Source: Sphingobacteriaceae bacterium (GTDB lineage: Bacteria; Bacteroidota; Bacteroidia; Sphingobacteriales; Sphingobacteriaceae). Taken from it: a stretch of DNA of 64,000 bases. The notes beneath the pieces are model-generated. The model saw nothing but the letters and a program-made list of their open reading frames with translations. It ran no database searches and was not told where the DNA came from. The position numbers were made by a program, and so were the translations under genes. Positions 26,601-35,832 of this stretch are shown piece by piece. Where the stretch lies: the NCBI GenBank assembly GCA_903642215.1, contig CAHJWG010000001.1:620001-684000 (forward strand), in the 5' to 3' direction. Position 1 is the stretch's first letter. Each line of letters opens with the position of its first letter.

Positions 26601-26832
26601 CATACCTAAAACTTTTCTAAATAAAATCGGAATGAAAAGCTTACGGATTTATGCAACTGCACAGAACTTGTTCATATTCACTAAATATCCCGGCTCTGAC
26701 CCCGAAGTTGCTTCTAACGGAACTTCTACAGGTTCTTTTGCCACTTCAAATGGTAACAGTGCGCCCGGTGTAGATCGGAATACCTCCGGCAACAGCCGCA
26801 CTTTTACAGCAGGCTTCTCAGTTAAGTTTTAA
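23629..26832 (+). CDS. SusC/RagA-family TonB-linked outer-membrane protein
   Basis: A 1067-residue receptor with signal peptide (ends VIFAQ), carboxypeptidase-regulatory domain (RIISGIVTGKEDGLPLLGVSV), a SusC-type plug (NEVQVIGYGTQ, LIVVDGVPS, IESIDIAKDGASTAIYGSRAANGVV) and a barrel ending in AGFSVKF. It forms a pedal-bin transporter with the SusD protein encoded 17 nt downstream. No glycoside hydrolase or sigma/anti-sigma gene is adjacent, so the substrate cannot be deduced. No exact dispersed motif occurs between 23.5 and 28.3 kb. Confidence 0.96.
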   Translation: MKRKLLMIFLLLFVFSEVIFAQTRIISGIVTGKEDGLPLLGVSVMVKGTKTGTQTGPDGSYSIRLTDGQPLVFSFIGYNVQTVVPSGNRLSVTLSGTTSLLNEVQVIGYGTQSKRESVGSISTVKGSEVIEQPVQNFVQSLAGKASGVQVTIANGVANTPPVFHIRGTNSISLSSQPLIVVDGVPSYSGDYSGGESGGSGLANINPDDIESIDIAKDGASTAIYGSRAANGVVFVTTKKGKKGDAVVSVDSWIGTTKVNRLPKVLDAFQYIAEKNEALKNTGLYNDVVTTPQTKALYYAGLSTDAAGNSVNTNWGKLVYRTGTSYNTSASISGGTDKTTYYGSATYSNQQGILQKNAFTNQGVLFNVNHQANKYISIGVKLSYADQMNLAAVSSGSLATEAYSTTGLGREALLLPPDISPYNNDGTYNTTASGIGVGNNRNFSITYPNPIPSLDLDRSNNEINHTAANVYLQLKPVSWITLKTTYGIDYLYSDNDLFTNPVSNYTISNGITTNAASITDTYIKRRNWVWDNTAQFDYTFFQKNNFSLLLGNEQQRQTTYGFGLNRSILSDPSFNQIQAGYVNLALPANNLTYGENYLVSFFGRLNYNFDQKYILTGTIRRDGYSAFGPNKKYGYFPGVGAAWEITKEKFWSNIGADKIFSSFKFKGSYAKVGNASGIGDYASNTTYGSSLYNAAASLAPNATGNVNLSWETSKKTDFGFDFGILKDRISGEVAYYKNNIDGLIFSVPTAPSAGLISNPLVNIGSMYNTGLEISFNADIIRKGSFSWSSNFNISFNKNKVTSLFAGLQSFTQATSSLEIANITKVGSSLGDLYIVKSAGVDPANGRRIFINGKGRQVEYTYLGTQHWFYTADGTPAPAINQTADAVDYGRATPKEYGGFSNTFRYKNFDLSILFTYQLGFNLYYGTQATLTDQRFWNNSTVILDHWSTPGQVAKYPQVVFGDNVSNGTSFPTDFNTYKGDFAKLKTVNFGYTIPKTFLNKIGMKSLRIYATAQNLFIFTKYPGSDPEVASNGTSTGSFATSNGNSAPGVDRNTSGNSRTFTAGFSVKF

Positions 26833-26849
26833 TAATTAATTTGAAAGAA

Positions 26850-28298
26850 ATGAACAAAAAATTTATATTCCTAATAGGCATAGTGCTGCTTAGCAGTTAC
26901 TCATGCAAAAAAAGTTTATTAACCCCTGTATCACAGACTTCTGTTGCCGCAGTAGGTGGCGCACCTTTCTCTACGCTGGCCCGTATTCAGGCACAGGTGT
27001 TAGGATTATACACAACGATAAGAAACGGACAGTCTTACGGTGGCCGGTATCAAATTTACAATGATGTAAAGGTCGACAACTGGATAAATGCAACCGCAAA
27101 TTCAGTAACTGCTTATCAAACCTGGACTTCCACCGTAAACAGCACCAGTTCCGAAGTGATCAATTTATGGAACCAGTGCTATATTTCCATCAACGATTGT
27201 AACCTGTTTATTGACGGCATGCAAACATCCGGTACAGCTGTTAGCGGTGCTGCGCTATCAGCAAATTATATTGCAGAAGCCAAATTTATTCGTGCTATTA
27301 ATTATTATGCTTTATTAAACCTGTATTGCCAGCCTTATGCTGTTAATGCTGGGGCAAGTCCGGGTGTGCCGCTTCGTTTAACAGGTAATTCTTCTTATGC
27401 TGATTTTGCTTTAGCACCATCAACCGTTACCCAGGTTTACGCACAAGTTATTAAAGATTTAAATGACGCGGAAACTGGCCTGCCTTTAACTTACGGTGAT
27501 GCTGCTACAATAACTACAAGGGCGCATAGAAATACAGCAATAGCTTTTAAAACACGCGTTTATTTAGCGATGCAGCAATACACAAATGTAATTACGGAAG
27601 CCAATAAAATTGTAAGCGCAACAGCACCTTTTACAGCTACTACCGGTGTGGCTAATGCATTGCAGGCAAGTATTGCAAATGTTTTTAAAACTTATACTAC
27701 AACAGAGTCTATCCTGTCTATGCCTTTTACTATTACTGAAACAGTTGGCACTCAAAATGCCTTTGGAGCTTATTATAACAGCGTAGGAACTGCCGAATTT
27801 TATCTTAATCCTGAAGGGGTGATAGCTGATGCACGATGGAAAGCAACTGATGCAAGAAGGGCTTTTATCTCTTTTGTTACAGCTAAAGGCCACTCTTATT
27901 TAACTAAATGGCCGTTAGCTGCCCCATATATTGATTGGGCTAATGTAATGCGGTATTCTGAAGTGCTTTTAAACCTGGCCGAAGCACGTGTCCGCAGTAC
28001 TAACACTTTGGATGCGCAAGCAATCGCTTTATTAAATGCAGTTAGGCAACGGTCTGATGCTACTACCACCTTTACAGCTGCAGGTTTTACAGGTGGTGTC
28101 GCGGATTTAACCGCTGCAATTTTGCAGGAAAGAAATATTGAATTTTTGGGCGAGGGTTTACGATGGAATGATATATGGCGACTGCAATTACCTATCCCTG
28201 CTAAAGGTGGCGTTACAGCTGTCCCTATAAATTCAGCTTCTTATATCTGGCCAATGTCTGGTAATGAGCAGCAGTATAACAATTTGATTGGCAGATGA
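26850..28298 (+). CDS. SusD/RagB-family nutrient-binding lipoprotein
   Basis: The surface lid of the SusCD complex. The 482-residue protein has a lipoprotein signal with lipobox LSSYSC near residue 20, TPR-like helices and the C-terminal SusD signature around NIEFLGEGLRWNDIWRLQ. ATG 26850 (MNKKFIFLIG) is preferred over the TTG three codons upstream. It pairs with the preceding SusC gene. Confidence 0.95.
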   Translation: MNKKFIFLIGIVLLSSYSCKKSLLTPVSQTSVAAVGGAPFSTLARIQAQVLGLYTTIRNGQSYGGRYQIYNDVKVDNWINATANSVTAYQTWTSTVNSTSSEVINLWNQCYISINDCNLFIDGMQTSGTAVSGAALSANYIAEAKFIRAINYYALLNLYCQPYAVNAGASPGVPLRLTGNSSYADFALAPSTVTQVYAQVIKDLNDAETGLPLTYGDAATITTRAHRNTAIAFKTRVYLAMQQYTNVITEANKIVSATAPFTATTGVANALQASIANVFKTYTTTESILSMPFTITETVGTQNAFGAYYNSVGTAEFYLNPEGVIADARWKATDARRAFISFVTAKGHSYLTKWPLAAPYIDWANVMRYSEVLLNLAEARVRSTNTLDAQAIALLNAVRQRSDATTTFTAAGFTGGVADLTAAILQERNIEFLGEGLRWNDIWRLQLPIPAKGGVTAVPINSASYIWPMSGNEQQYNNLIGR

Positions 28299-28312
28299 TA
28301 ACTACTCCAATT

Positions 28313-28334
28313 TTTATCCGATAAAAACAGTATC
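28313..28334 (+). repeat. Extended dispersed motif between susD and ompA-like genes
   Basis: TTTATCCGA followed by TAAAAACAGTATC. The whole 22 nt is identical to the reverse complement of 19394-19415, which lies in the coding region of the TonB receptor. Confidence 0.9.
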
Positions 28335-29535
28335 ACCTTTCCAGCACCACCTCAACCCGAAGATTCTTAACCGCTTCTTCGGGTTTTTTATTGTCATACA
28401 ACGGGTTTTTTCCGCCTAAACCAAAACAGTGCATGCGTTCATTAGCGATGCCGTGTTGCAATAAAAAACTTTTAATCGCCCAGGCACGCCTTTCTGATAA
28501 TTGCTGCAGGTAGTGTTCATCCGTAAAAACATTGGCATTGGTATGGCCGATAATCTGGATTTTCCAGCTTTGTTCTTCATTTAAAAAATTGAATAACCGG
28601 TTTAAATCCTTACCCGAAGTATTTAAAATTACTGCACTGTTAGGTTCAAAACGGATATTATAAAACACAATCTTAACACCGGTTTTTAACTTTTGCAGCT
28701 GGTAGTTTTGCTGTACCGATACTGTTTTTACCGGCAAAAAACTGTTAAGCAAAGCGTAGCCTTTTTTATCGATGGCAACCGTACACTTACTTTCCAAAGG
28801 TATTTTGAAGCTGTATTTCCCGGTTAAAGAATCCGAAACAGCCATTGCTATCACGTTGCCCGAAGCATCTTCTGCGGTTAAATTTGCAGTAACGGGCTGC
28901 ATGCTTTGTTTATCGGTAATAATTCCGGAAATAACTGAAGGCGGAATCTGGGAAGGCAAAACGTTTTGCAGCGCAGCATTAAAAGTAAACCCTTTTCCGC
29001 CGGGATAAATGTTATCAACTACCAAAATATAGTTTTCGCCTTCGTGCACTTCAATCGGCTTGGAAAAGCTTTTACCTGGTCCCGGAGAAGTAAAAATATC
29101 GGTAAAGCCATCTTTTAATCCGGTTTTTCCGCTGATAGAAAAATCATTCCGGCTGTTGTTCGTTCTAACCGGATGGCTATAATCGATCGTGTTTTCGGTC
29201 GGATTAATTGTCTTTTCCTTAAAAAGCATCCAGTCGTAATCGTCCTGAACAGCAGCCGGCGTAATTTCAAAAGTAAGAAAGCCATCGGCAGGAACCGCTA
29301 AACTAAACCAGCTCGTATTCCGTTCCTTTTCAAACAAAAAACCGAGCTTGTTTTTCTTTTTTTTAGGATATTCCTGCTGCCTGCCATAACCGGCTGCGGC
29401 GTTTTTGAAAACGTATTTCTGATTGACACGGAGGTTGACTGCTTCGGCATAATCTCCTTTTAACCGGGCGTTCTGACTGCTTCCTGCTAAGCTGAAAAAC
29501 ATTAAAAAAACAGTAGGCAGCCATTTATAACTCAT
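28333..29535 (-). CDS. OmpA-family protein
   Basis: A 400-residue exported protein (signal ends GSS). A middle carboxypeptidase-regulatory-like domain (SGIITDKQSMQPVTANLTA) is followed by an OmpA-like peptidoglycan-binding domain near 290-400: IQIIGHTNANVFTDEHYLQQLSERRAWAIKSFL. It probably tethers the outer membrane to the wall. It overlaps the upstream DoxX gene by 4 nt, which suggests coupling. Motif copy 28719-28730. Confidence 0.9.
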   Translation of the reverse strand: MSYKWLPTVFLMFFSLAGSSQNARLKGDYAEAVNLRVNQKYVFKNAAAGYGRQQEYPKKKKNKLGFLFEKERNTSWFSLAVPADGFLTFEITPAAVQDDYDWMLFKEKTINPTENTIDYSHPVRTNNSRNDFSISGKTGLKDGFTDIFTSPGPGKSFSKPIEVHEGENYILVVDNIYPGGKGFTFNAALQNVLPSQIPPSVISGIITDKQSMQPVTANLTAEDASGNVIAMAVSDSLTGKYSFKIPLESKCTVAIDKKGYALLNSFLPVKTVSVQQNYQLQKLKTGVKIVFYNIRFEPNSAVILNTSGKDLNRLFNFLNEEQSWKIQIIGHTNANVFTDEHYLQQLSERRAWAIKSFLLQHGIANERMHCFGLGGKNPLYDNKKPEEAVKNLRVEVVLER

Positions 29536-29939
29536 TTCCTATCAACACTATAAGTGCCCGGGCCAATAAATAGCAAGCCTAAAAACATGATGGCATCTTC
29601 TATAGCATGTGCCGCGCCTTGTAAACCATCGCCTTTAGAAAAGTGCATAACAGCAGCTATCATCAGGTTGATTACCAGCAGGATGCAAACCGGCCGAAAC
29701 ACCAACCCGATCATCAGCAATAAACCGCCAAACGTTTCGGTAACGGCAGCCATAAATCCCCAGAAAGCAGGCGCGTAACTGATGCCGACAACTTTCATTG
29801 TGCCGCCCAATTTTTCCCAATTTTCCGGCCCGCCGGCTAATTTGGGCACGCCGTGGTAAATAAACATAATCCCTAAACCAACGCGGATAATTAATACCCC
29901 GAAGTTTCTGTACTTGCCCAAGTTTTCTAAAATTGCCAT
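29532..29939 (-). CDS. DoxX-family membrane protein
   Basis: A 135-residue, four-helix membrane protein with the DoxX pattern GVLIIRVGLGIMFIYHGVPKL and GLLLMIGLVFRP. The family includes quinone-related and redox-stress proteins, but specific function is not known here. It overlaps the OmpA gene as ATGA and is 1 nt from the LD-carboxypeptidase gene upstream, forming a three-gene operon. Confidence 0.9.
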   Translation of the reverse strand: MAILENLGKYRNFGVLIIRVGLGIMFIYHGVPKLAGGPENWEKLGGTMKVVGISYAPAFWGFMAAVTETFGGLLLMIGLVFRPVCILLVINLMIAAVMHFSKGDGLQGAAHAIEDAIMFLGLLFIGPGTYSVDRK

Positions 29940-29940
29940 G

Positions 29941-30840
29941 TCAAATATAATTTGCGGTTGTATGCTGTTTTTGCACAGCTAAAATTAGTGTTTTTCCGAA
30001 GATCAAAGCCTGGTTGTTTGCAATATGTCCGGCCGGAAAATTAAAGCAAACCGGATAATCGTATTCTTTTACCACTTCAAAAATGATTTCTTCGGCAGTT
30101 TGACCGAACGGAATATCGTTATCTTTCAGTTCAGTTAAGCTGCCGATCATTAATCCGGCTAAATTTTTCAGTTTTCCGGCACGTTTTAATGTACGCATCA
30201 TGCGGTCGATGTTGTACAGATATTCGCCAACATCTTCTAAAAACAGGATTTTTCCATCGTAATCAAAATCAGAAACCGAACCTAAAACGGCTACTAATAA
30301 AGCTAAATTTCCGCCAACTAAAATGCCTTGCGCTTCGCCGAAACGGTTTAGTTTTTCTGCGGAGAATTGATAACCAAAATCTTCTCCGAATAAAGCTTTT
30401 CGTAAAGTTTGAAGTGATGCGGAAGTTCCATCCGGAATGGTTAAAGGCATTTGTCCGTGGATACTTTGCAAGCCAAAAACCGAAAATAAATGTGCGTGCA
30501 AAACGGTAATATCGCTAAAACCGATCAGCCATTTTGGTGCTTCTTTTATCGGCATAAAATCAACGTCGTCAATCATTCGAATCGTTCCGTAACCGCCGCG
30601 CGCCGCAAAAATGGCTTTTATGTTTTTATCGGCTAAAAACCTGCTTAAATCAGTTGCGCGAAGTTGATCTGTTCCGGCAAACTGATGGTATTCTGCCGTT
30701 ACGGTTTCACCTAAAACCACTTCCAAACCCCAGGAATTTAAAAGCGAAATCGCATCCGTCATTGGGTGCGGCAGTTTTTTGGCCGGACAAGTGATGGCAA
30801 CTTTATCGCCTTTTTTAAGGTAAGGTGGCTGGATGTTCAT
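29941..30840 (-). CDS. LD-carboxypeptidase (peptidase S66)
   Basis: A 299-residue S66 protein that removes the terminal D-Ala from murein tetrapeptides (LdcA) or cleaves microcin-like conjugates (MccF). The Ser-Glu-His triad is visible: GFSDIT (Ser109), [17 protein letters not shown] (Glu near 208) and FPAGHIANN (His near 277). First gene of the operon with doxX and ompA-like; divergent from metG. A motif variant (TAAAAGAAGCAC) is at 30537-30548. Confidence 0.92.
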   Translation of the reverse strand: MNIQPPYLKKGDKVAITCPAKKLPHPMTDAISLLNSWGLEVVLGETVTAEYHQFAGTDQLRATDLSRFLADKNIKAIFAARGGYGTIRMIDDVDFMPIKEAPKWLIGFSDITVLHAHLFSVFGLQSIHGQMPLTIPDGTSASLQTLRKALFGEDFGYQFSAEKLNRFGEAQGILVGGNLALLVAVLGSVSDFDYDGKILFLEDVGEYLYNIDRMMRTLKRAGKLKNLAGLMIGSLTELKDNDIPFGQTAEEIIFEVVKEYDYPVCFNFPAGHIANNQALIFGKTLILAVQKQHTTANYI

Positions 30841-30879
30841 ATAATTTGAAGCACGATTTTAAGAGCAGGCAAATTGGCT

Positions 30880-30887
30880 TATCTTTG
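30880..30887 (+). promoter_or_regulatory. metG -7 box that decides the start codon
   Basis: TATCTTTG fits the Bacteroidota -7 consensus. It lies downstream of the only upstream ATG (30825) and 28 nt ahead of TTG 30915, so translation must begin at the TTG. Confidence 0.65.
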
Positions 30888-30914
30888 CAAATTAAAAAAA
30901 TCCCCGCTAATACT

Positions 30915-33017
30915 TTGGAAAATCAACAGATAAAAAGATATACCGTAACGGCCGCGCTGCCTTATACCAACGGGCCGGTGCACATCGGGCATTTGGCCGG
31001 CGTTTATATTCCTGCGGATACTTATGTGCGTTATTTAAGGCTGAAAGAAAAGGACGTAATTTTTGTCTGCGGATCAGATGAACACGGCGTACCAATTACG
31101 TTAAAGGCTCGTAAAGAAGGTGTTACGCCGCAGGAAGTGGTGGATAAATACCATAAAATTATTGGCGATTCTTTTCGTGATTTTGGCATTTCCTTCAATA
31201 TTTATCACCGTACATCTTCGCAAACGCACCACGAAACAGCGGCCGGTTTTTTTAAGGATTTATATGATAAAAACGTTTTTATTGAAGAATCTACCGAGCA
31301 GTATTTTGATGAAAGCGCGCAGCAGTTTCTGGCTGATCGTTATATTGTTGGCACTTGCCCCGTTTGCGGCAACGAAAATGCTTACGGCGATCAGTGCGAA
31401 AAATGCGGAACTTCTTTAAATCCAACAGACTTAATCAATCCGCATTCCACTTTGTCCGGACAAGCACCAATTCTGCGTAAAACCACCAACTGGTTTTTGC
31501 CGCTGGATAAAATGCAGCCCGAAATTGAAGCTTATGTAGAAAGTCATCAAAAAAACTGGCGATCAACGGTTTACGGTCAGTGTAAATCCTGGTTAAACGG
31601 CGGATTGCAACCTCGGGCGATGACGCGCGATTTGGAATGGGGCGTAAAAGTGCCGGTGGCTGGTGCGGATGGCAAAGTTTTATACGTTTGGTTTGATGCG
31701 CCGATCGGCTATATTTCGGCTACTAAAGATTTGCTGGATGCTGATCTTTCCGAAGAAAAAAAACAGGAATATTACCTTAAAAATATACCGGTAAAAACAG
31801 CATCATGGGAAGATTACTGGAAATCCGAAGAAACCAAACTGGTGCATTTTATTGGCAAGGATAACATCGTTTTCCATTGCATTATTTTCCCGGCGATGCT
31901 GATGGCGCACGGCGGTTATCATCTGGCCGATCAGGTTCCTGCAAACGAGTTTTTGAATCTGGAAGGCGATAAAATTTCCACTTCACGCAACTGGGCGGTT
32001 TGGCTGCCGGAGTTTTTAAAAGATTTTCCGGGGAAGCAGGACGTTTTGCGTTACGTGCTCACTTCGGCCGCGCCGGAAACGAAAGACAATGATTTTACCT
32101 GGAAAGATTTTCAGGCCCGGAACAACAACGAACTGGTGGCCATTTATGGCAATTTCATCAACCGCGTGCTTGTTTTATCGCATAAATATTTTGGCGGAAA
32201 AGTGATGCCGAAGGGAATTTTATCCTATCAGGACATCGAAGTGATTAATAGTCTGGAAGCTTTCCCGGAGAAGATTGGTTTGGCTCTAGAGAATTACCAT
32301 TTTCGCGAAGCTTTAAGCGAGTTTATGAATTTAGCACGCCTGGGCAACAAATATCTGGCCGATGAAGAACCTTGGAAACTGATTAAAACCGATCCTGATC
32401 GCGTGCAAACGGTGCTCAATATCGGTTTGCAAATTGCGGCAAACCTGGCTATTTTATCGCAGCCATTTTTGCCAAACAGTGCCGATGCTTTGTTTACCAT
32501 GCTAAATCTGGAGCCGCAAATTTGGGACAAAGCCGGAACTATAGATTTGCTTACTGAAGGACATATTTTGAATGAGCCAAAACTGCTTTTTGAAAAGATT
32601 GAAGATGAGCAGATTGAAGCCCAAATCCAGAAATTATTAAACACCAAAATGGAAAACGAACAGGTAAAATTACCTTTGGTTGAAGCGAAACCGAACATAA
32701 GTTTTGAGCAGTTTGCTGCGCTGGATATTCGTGTGGGAACGATTTTATCCGCAGAAAAAGTAGCGAAAACCAAAAAATTATTAAAGCTGAGCATTGATAC
32801 CGGTTTGGATCAGCGCACCGTAGTTTCTGGCATTGCAGAATATTTTGAGCCGGAAGCAATTGTCGGTAAACAAGTCAGTATTTTGGTAAATCTGGAACCC
32901 CGCGAAATCAAAGGAATTTTATCACAAGGCATGATTTTAATGGCTGAAAATCCCGAAGGAAAACTAAGTTTTGCAGCACCGGCGGAAGTGTTTGGGAATG
33001 GCAGCGTGATTCGGTAA
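30915..33017 (+). CDS. metG: Methionyl-tRNA synthetase
   Basis: Charges tRNA-Met. With a TTG start the protein is 700 residues and begins with [20 protein letters not shown]. Class I signatures are HIGH (about 23-26) and KISTS near 353 (KMSKS equivalent). Two zinc knuckles CPVC and CEKC lie near 141-160, and the C-terminal Trbp111-like tRNA-binding domain starts [17 protein letters not shown]. The upstream ATG at 30825 lies ahead of the -7 box and is rejected. It carries a dispersed motif at 31792-31803. Confidence 0.95.
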   Translation: MENQQIKRYTVTAALPYTNGPVHIGHLAGVYIPADTYVRYLRLKEKDVIFVCGSDEHGVPITLKARKEGVTPQEVVDKYHKIIGDSFRDFGISFNIYHRTSSQTHHETAAGFFKDLYDKNVFIEESTEQYFDESAQQFLADRYIVGTCPVCGNENAYGDQCEKCGTSLNPTDLINPHSTLSGQAPILRKTTNWFLPLDKMQPEIEAYVESHQKNWRSTVYGQCKSWLNGGLQPRAMTRDLEWGVKVPVAGADGKVLYVWFDAPIGYISATKDLLDADLSEEKKQEYYLKNIPVKTASWEDYWKSEETKLVHFIGKDNIVFHCIIFPAMLMAHGGYHLADQVPANEFLNLEGDKISTSRNWAVWLPEFLKDFPGKQDVLRYVLTSAAPETKDNDFTWKDFQARNNNELVAIYGNFINRVLVLSHKYFGGKVMPKGILSYQDIEVINSLEAFPEKIGLALENYHFREALSEFMNLARLGNKYLADEEPWKLIKTDPDRVQTVLNIGLQIAANLAILSQPFLPNSADALFTMLNLEPQIWDKAGTIDLLTEGHILNEPKLLFEKIEDEQIEAQIQKLLNTKMENEQVKLPLVEAKPNISFEQFAALDIRVGTILSAEKVAKTKKLLKLSIDTGLDQRTVVSGIAEYFEPEAIVGKQVSILVNLEPREIKGILSQGMILMAENPEGKLSFAAPAEVFGNGSVIR

Positions 33018-33208
33018 ATAAGACTGACTCTGTGGTTTACATAGATAGAATTTATTAAATGTTTATAAAGTCAGAGTTTGAAAAAGCTATAAACTTAGAG
33101 GTGTAACTTTAGGTTTACTTGCTATAAAACTTCGTTTAAATAGCTAAAATTTTTAGATTTGGTTCCTGATAATGCTAAATAAGGCAAAACCCACTTTTAA
33201 GTAAATTG

Positions 33209-35830
33209 ATGGAATACAAAAGTTTCATTCAGAAATTAGGTTTTTTGCCTAAAGAAAATACCACAGGAATATTTTACAAAAAATATTCTAAATGTGATGA
33301 TTACCTAATTGAAATTGATTTTGAGAGTAATAAATTCAATTTTGGTAAACTAATCAGTGCTGAAAGTAAAACCACGCAAAACTTTTCTCAGGCAGAAAAT
33401 TGGGTTGTATTGGAGTGCGTTAACCGTTTGTTAGAAAAAGGTTATCCGCCTAAAAACATCGTTTTAGAGAAAACCTGGGCGACCGGCCACGGCACAAGCG
33501 GCCGGTTAGATATTTTGGTAACACATAATAATGGTTCTGCTTATTTGATGATTGAATGCAAAACCTACGGAGTAGAATTTGATAAAGAATTTAAAAAAAT
33601 ATTAAAAGACGGCGGCCAATTATTTACCTATTTTCAGCAGGATAAAAATGCCGATGTTTTAATGCTCTATGCTTCTGAGCTGGATAAAAAAGGTACTATC
33701 CATTATCAAAATGAAATTGTAAAAATTGAGGATGATTACCGGCAAACGGGCAACGTAAAAGATTTTTATGATCGTTGGAACAAATTACCCAAAAATAATG
33801 GTGTTTTTGATGATTGGGTGCAACCGTACGATTTTCAAAGTAAAGCTTTAACGCCTAAATCATTAAAAGAAATAAAGCAGGAAGACAGCAGTTTTATTTT
33901 TAATCGGTTTTTAGAAATCCTTCGTCATAATGTTGTTAGCGATAAACCCAATGCTTTCAACAAAATATTTACGCTGTTTTTGTGCAAAATTTATGATGAA
34001 AAATCCACTGGAAAAACCCAAGAATTGAATTTTCAATGGTTGGAAGGAACAGATAATCATATTTCTTTTCAGAAAAGACTGGCAGACCTTTATAAAAAAG
34101 GTATGAAAGAATTTTTGGAAAAAGATGTAAGTGATTTATCGGATAAAGAGTTTGAAGATAAGTTTGGACGGTATATTGATAATGACGAGACTAAACAAAA
34201 AATATTAGATCAGTTTACTGAGCTTAGGCTAAAAAAGAACAACGAGTTTGCAATAAAAGAGGTATTTGATGATTTTTCTTTTGAAGACAATGCCAAAGTA
34301 GTAAAAGAAGTTGTAGAGCTTTTGCAAGGTTACCAAATACGTTATACCAAGCGCCATCAGTATTTAAGTGATTTTTTTGAACTGCTTTTAACAACGGGTT
34401 TAAAGCAGGAATCTGGTCAGTTTTTTACACCTGTTCCGGTTGCGCAATTTATCATCAAAAGTATTCCTTTAGATAAAATTGTATTCGACAAACTAAACGC
34501 CGGCGAAGCAGACAATTTACTGCCTTCAATAATCGATTATGCAGCGGGAAGCGGCCATTTTCTGACTGAAAGTATGCACGAAATTCAGCGTATTCTGGAT
34601 AAGGAAGAAGCTGAAAATTATATCGATAAAACAAGCATTCAGATTAAAAAGTGGCAGTTAGATCATTTTGACTGGGCGATAAATTACGTTTACGGCATAG
34701 AAAAAGATTACCGTTTAGTAAAAGTAGGTAAAGTTGGTTGTTACTTGCATGGCGATGGTTTAGCCAAAGTAATCCACGGCGATGACTTGGCCAACTTTAC
34801 AGAATCAAAAGAATATCAGGGTAAATTAAAACATCGCGATAAGTATTTCCCGCAGGAAAACAAGCAGTTTGATATTTTGCTTTCCAATCCGCCTTATTCA
34901 GTTTCGGCGTTTAAAGGAACGCTGAAAAACGTTGAGCAGGATTTTAATCTGTATGATGACCTGACTGATCAAAGCAGCCAGATCGAATGCTTATTTATAG
35001 AACGCACCAAACAACTGCTAAAAGACGGCGGCCTGGCCGGTATAATTTTGCCAAGCAGCATTTTAAGTAACGGCGGCATTTATACAAAAGCCAGAGAAAT
35101 TCTTTTGCAATATTTTGATATTGTGGCCATTGCAGAGCTGGGCAGCAATACGTTTATGGCTACTGGTACCAATACGGTTACGCTGTTTTTGCGCAGAAGG
35201 AAAAATGAAATCAGCCAGAATATTAAATTATTGACTGAAAGATTTTTTACCAATCAGCAAGACGTAATTATTAATGGTATAGAAAAACCGGTTAGCAAAT
35301 ATGTAAATCACGTTTGGGAAAGCATTACTTATAGAGATTACCTGACTTTGCTGCAAAAACAGCCAAACGAAAACATCCGGAACCACGAAATTTATAAAGA
35401 ATACCAAAAGAAAATTGTTGCTAAAAACGATGACGAGCAGTGGAAAATCATTCTGGAGAAAGAACAGGAAAAGCTGTATTACTTTATACTAACCTATCCG
35501 CAGAAAATTGTACTGGTAAAAAGCGGTGATAAAAATGAAGAAAAACAGTTTTTAGGGTATGAGTTTAGCAACCGCCGTGGCAGCGAAGGTATCCACCCGA
35601 TACAGCGCGGTAAAAATATAGACGAATGCACAGCTTTATTTGACCCGGAAGTTTTTAATAACCCAGAAAAAGCAAGCACTTATATTTACAAAGCTTTCCA
35701 GAATGACCATGAGTTTGAAATTGCCGAAGCGTTACAAAACAACATTAGCCGCCATAATTTGGTGGACATGTTAACTTTTGACCGGGTTGATTTCGAGAAG
35801 AATATATCTTTAGCAGTAAAAAAAAAGTAA
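33209..35830 (+). CDS. Restriction-modification subunit with PD-(D/E)XK and N6-adenine methylase domains
   Basis: An 873-residue protein from ATG 33209 (a TTG one codon earlier is possible). Residues about 85-120 form a nuclease-type N-terminal domain: TSGRLDILVT then MIECK (Asp101, Glu116, Lys118), the PD-(D/E)XK signature found in HSDR_N-type domains. The remainder is a HsdM-like N6-adenine methylase: SAM motif AAGSGHFL near 446 and catalytic NPPY near 561. No HsdR translocase gene follows, so this resembles Type IIG/BcgI-like enzymes that need only a specificity subunit. It ends in an A9 run followed by the specificity gene. No exact dispersed motif lies within. Confidence 0.9.
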   Translation: MEYKSFIQKLGFLPKENTTGIFYKKYSKCDDYLIEIDFESNKFNFGKLISAESKTTQNFSQAENWVVLECVNRLLEKGYPPKNIVLEKTWATGHGTSGRLDILVTHNNGSAYLMIECKTYGVEFDKEFKKILKDGGQLFTYFQQDKNADVLMLYASELDKKGTIHYQNEIVKIEDDYRQTGNVKDFYDRWNKLPKNNGVFDDWVQPYDFQSKALTPKSLKEIKQEDSSFIFNRFLEILRHNVVSDKPNAFNKIFTLFLCKIYDEKSTGKTQELNFQWLEGTDNHISFQKRLADLYKKGMKEFLEKDVSDLSDKEFEDKFGRYIDNDETKQKILDQFTELRLKKNNEFAIKEVFDDFSFEDNAKVVKEVVELLQGYQIRYTKRHQYLSDFFELLLTTGLKQESGQFFTPVPVAQFIIKSIPLDKIVFDKLNAGEADNLLPSIIDYAAGSGHFLTESMHEIQRILDKEEAENYIDKTSIQIKKWQLDHFDWAINYVYGIEKDYRLVKVGKVGCYLHGDGLAKVIHGDDLANFTESKEYQGKLKHRDKYFPQENKQFDILLSNPPYSVSAFKGTLKNVEQDFNLYDDLTDQSSQIECLFIERTKQLLKDGGLAGIILPSSILSNGGIYTKAREILLQYFDIVAIAELGSNTFMATGTNTVTLFLRRRKNEISQNIKLLTERFFTNQQDVIINGIEKPVSKYVNHVWESITYRDYLTLLQKQPNENIRNHEIYKEYQKKIVAKNDDEQWKIILEKEQEKLYYFILTYPQKIVLVKSGDKNEEKQFLGYEFSNRRGSEGIHPIQRGKNIDECTALFDPEVFNNPEKASTYIYKAFQNDHEFEIAEALQNNISRHNLVDMLTFDRVDFEKNISLAVKKK

Positions 35831-35832
35831 AG
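35817..35832 (+). other. A9 homopolymer: candidate frameshift/phase-variation site
   Basis: GTAAAAAAAAAGTAA contains the methylase stop. A -1 shift here, or one additional A, would join the methylase frame to the specificity frame without a stop. Confidence 0.6.

Noticed and set aside
30825-30914. ATG 30825 as metG start
   Set aside because: It lies upstream of the -7 box at 30880 and overlaps the divergent LD-carboxypeptidase gene; the extra 30 residues lack homology.
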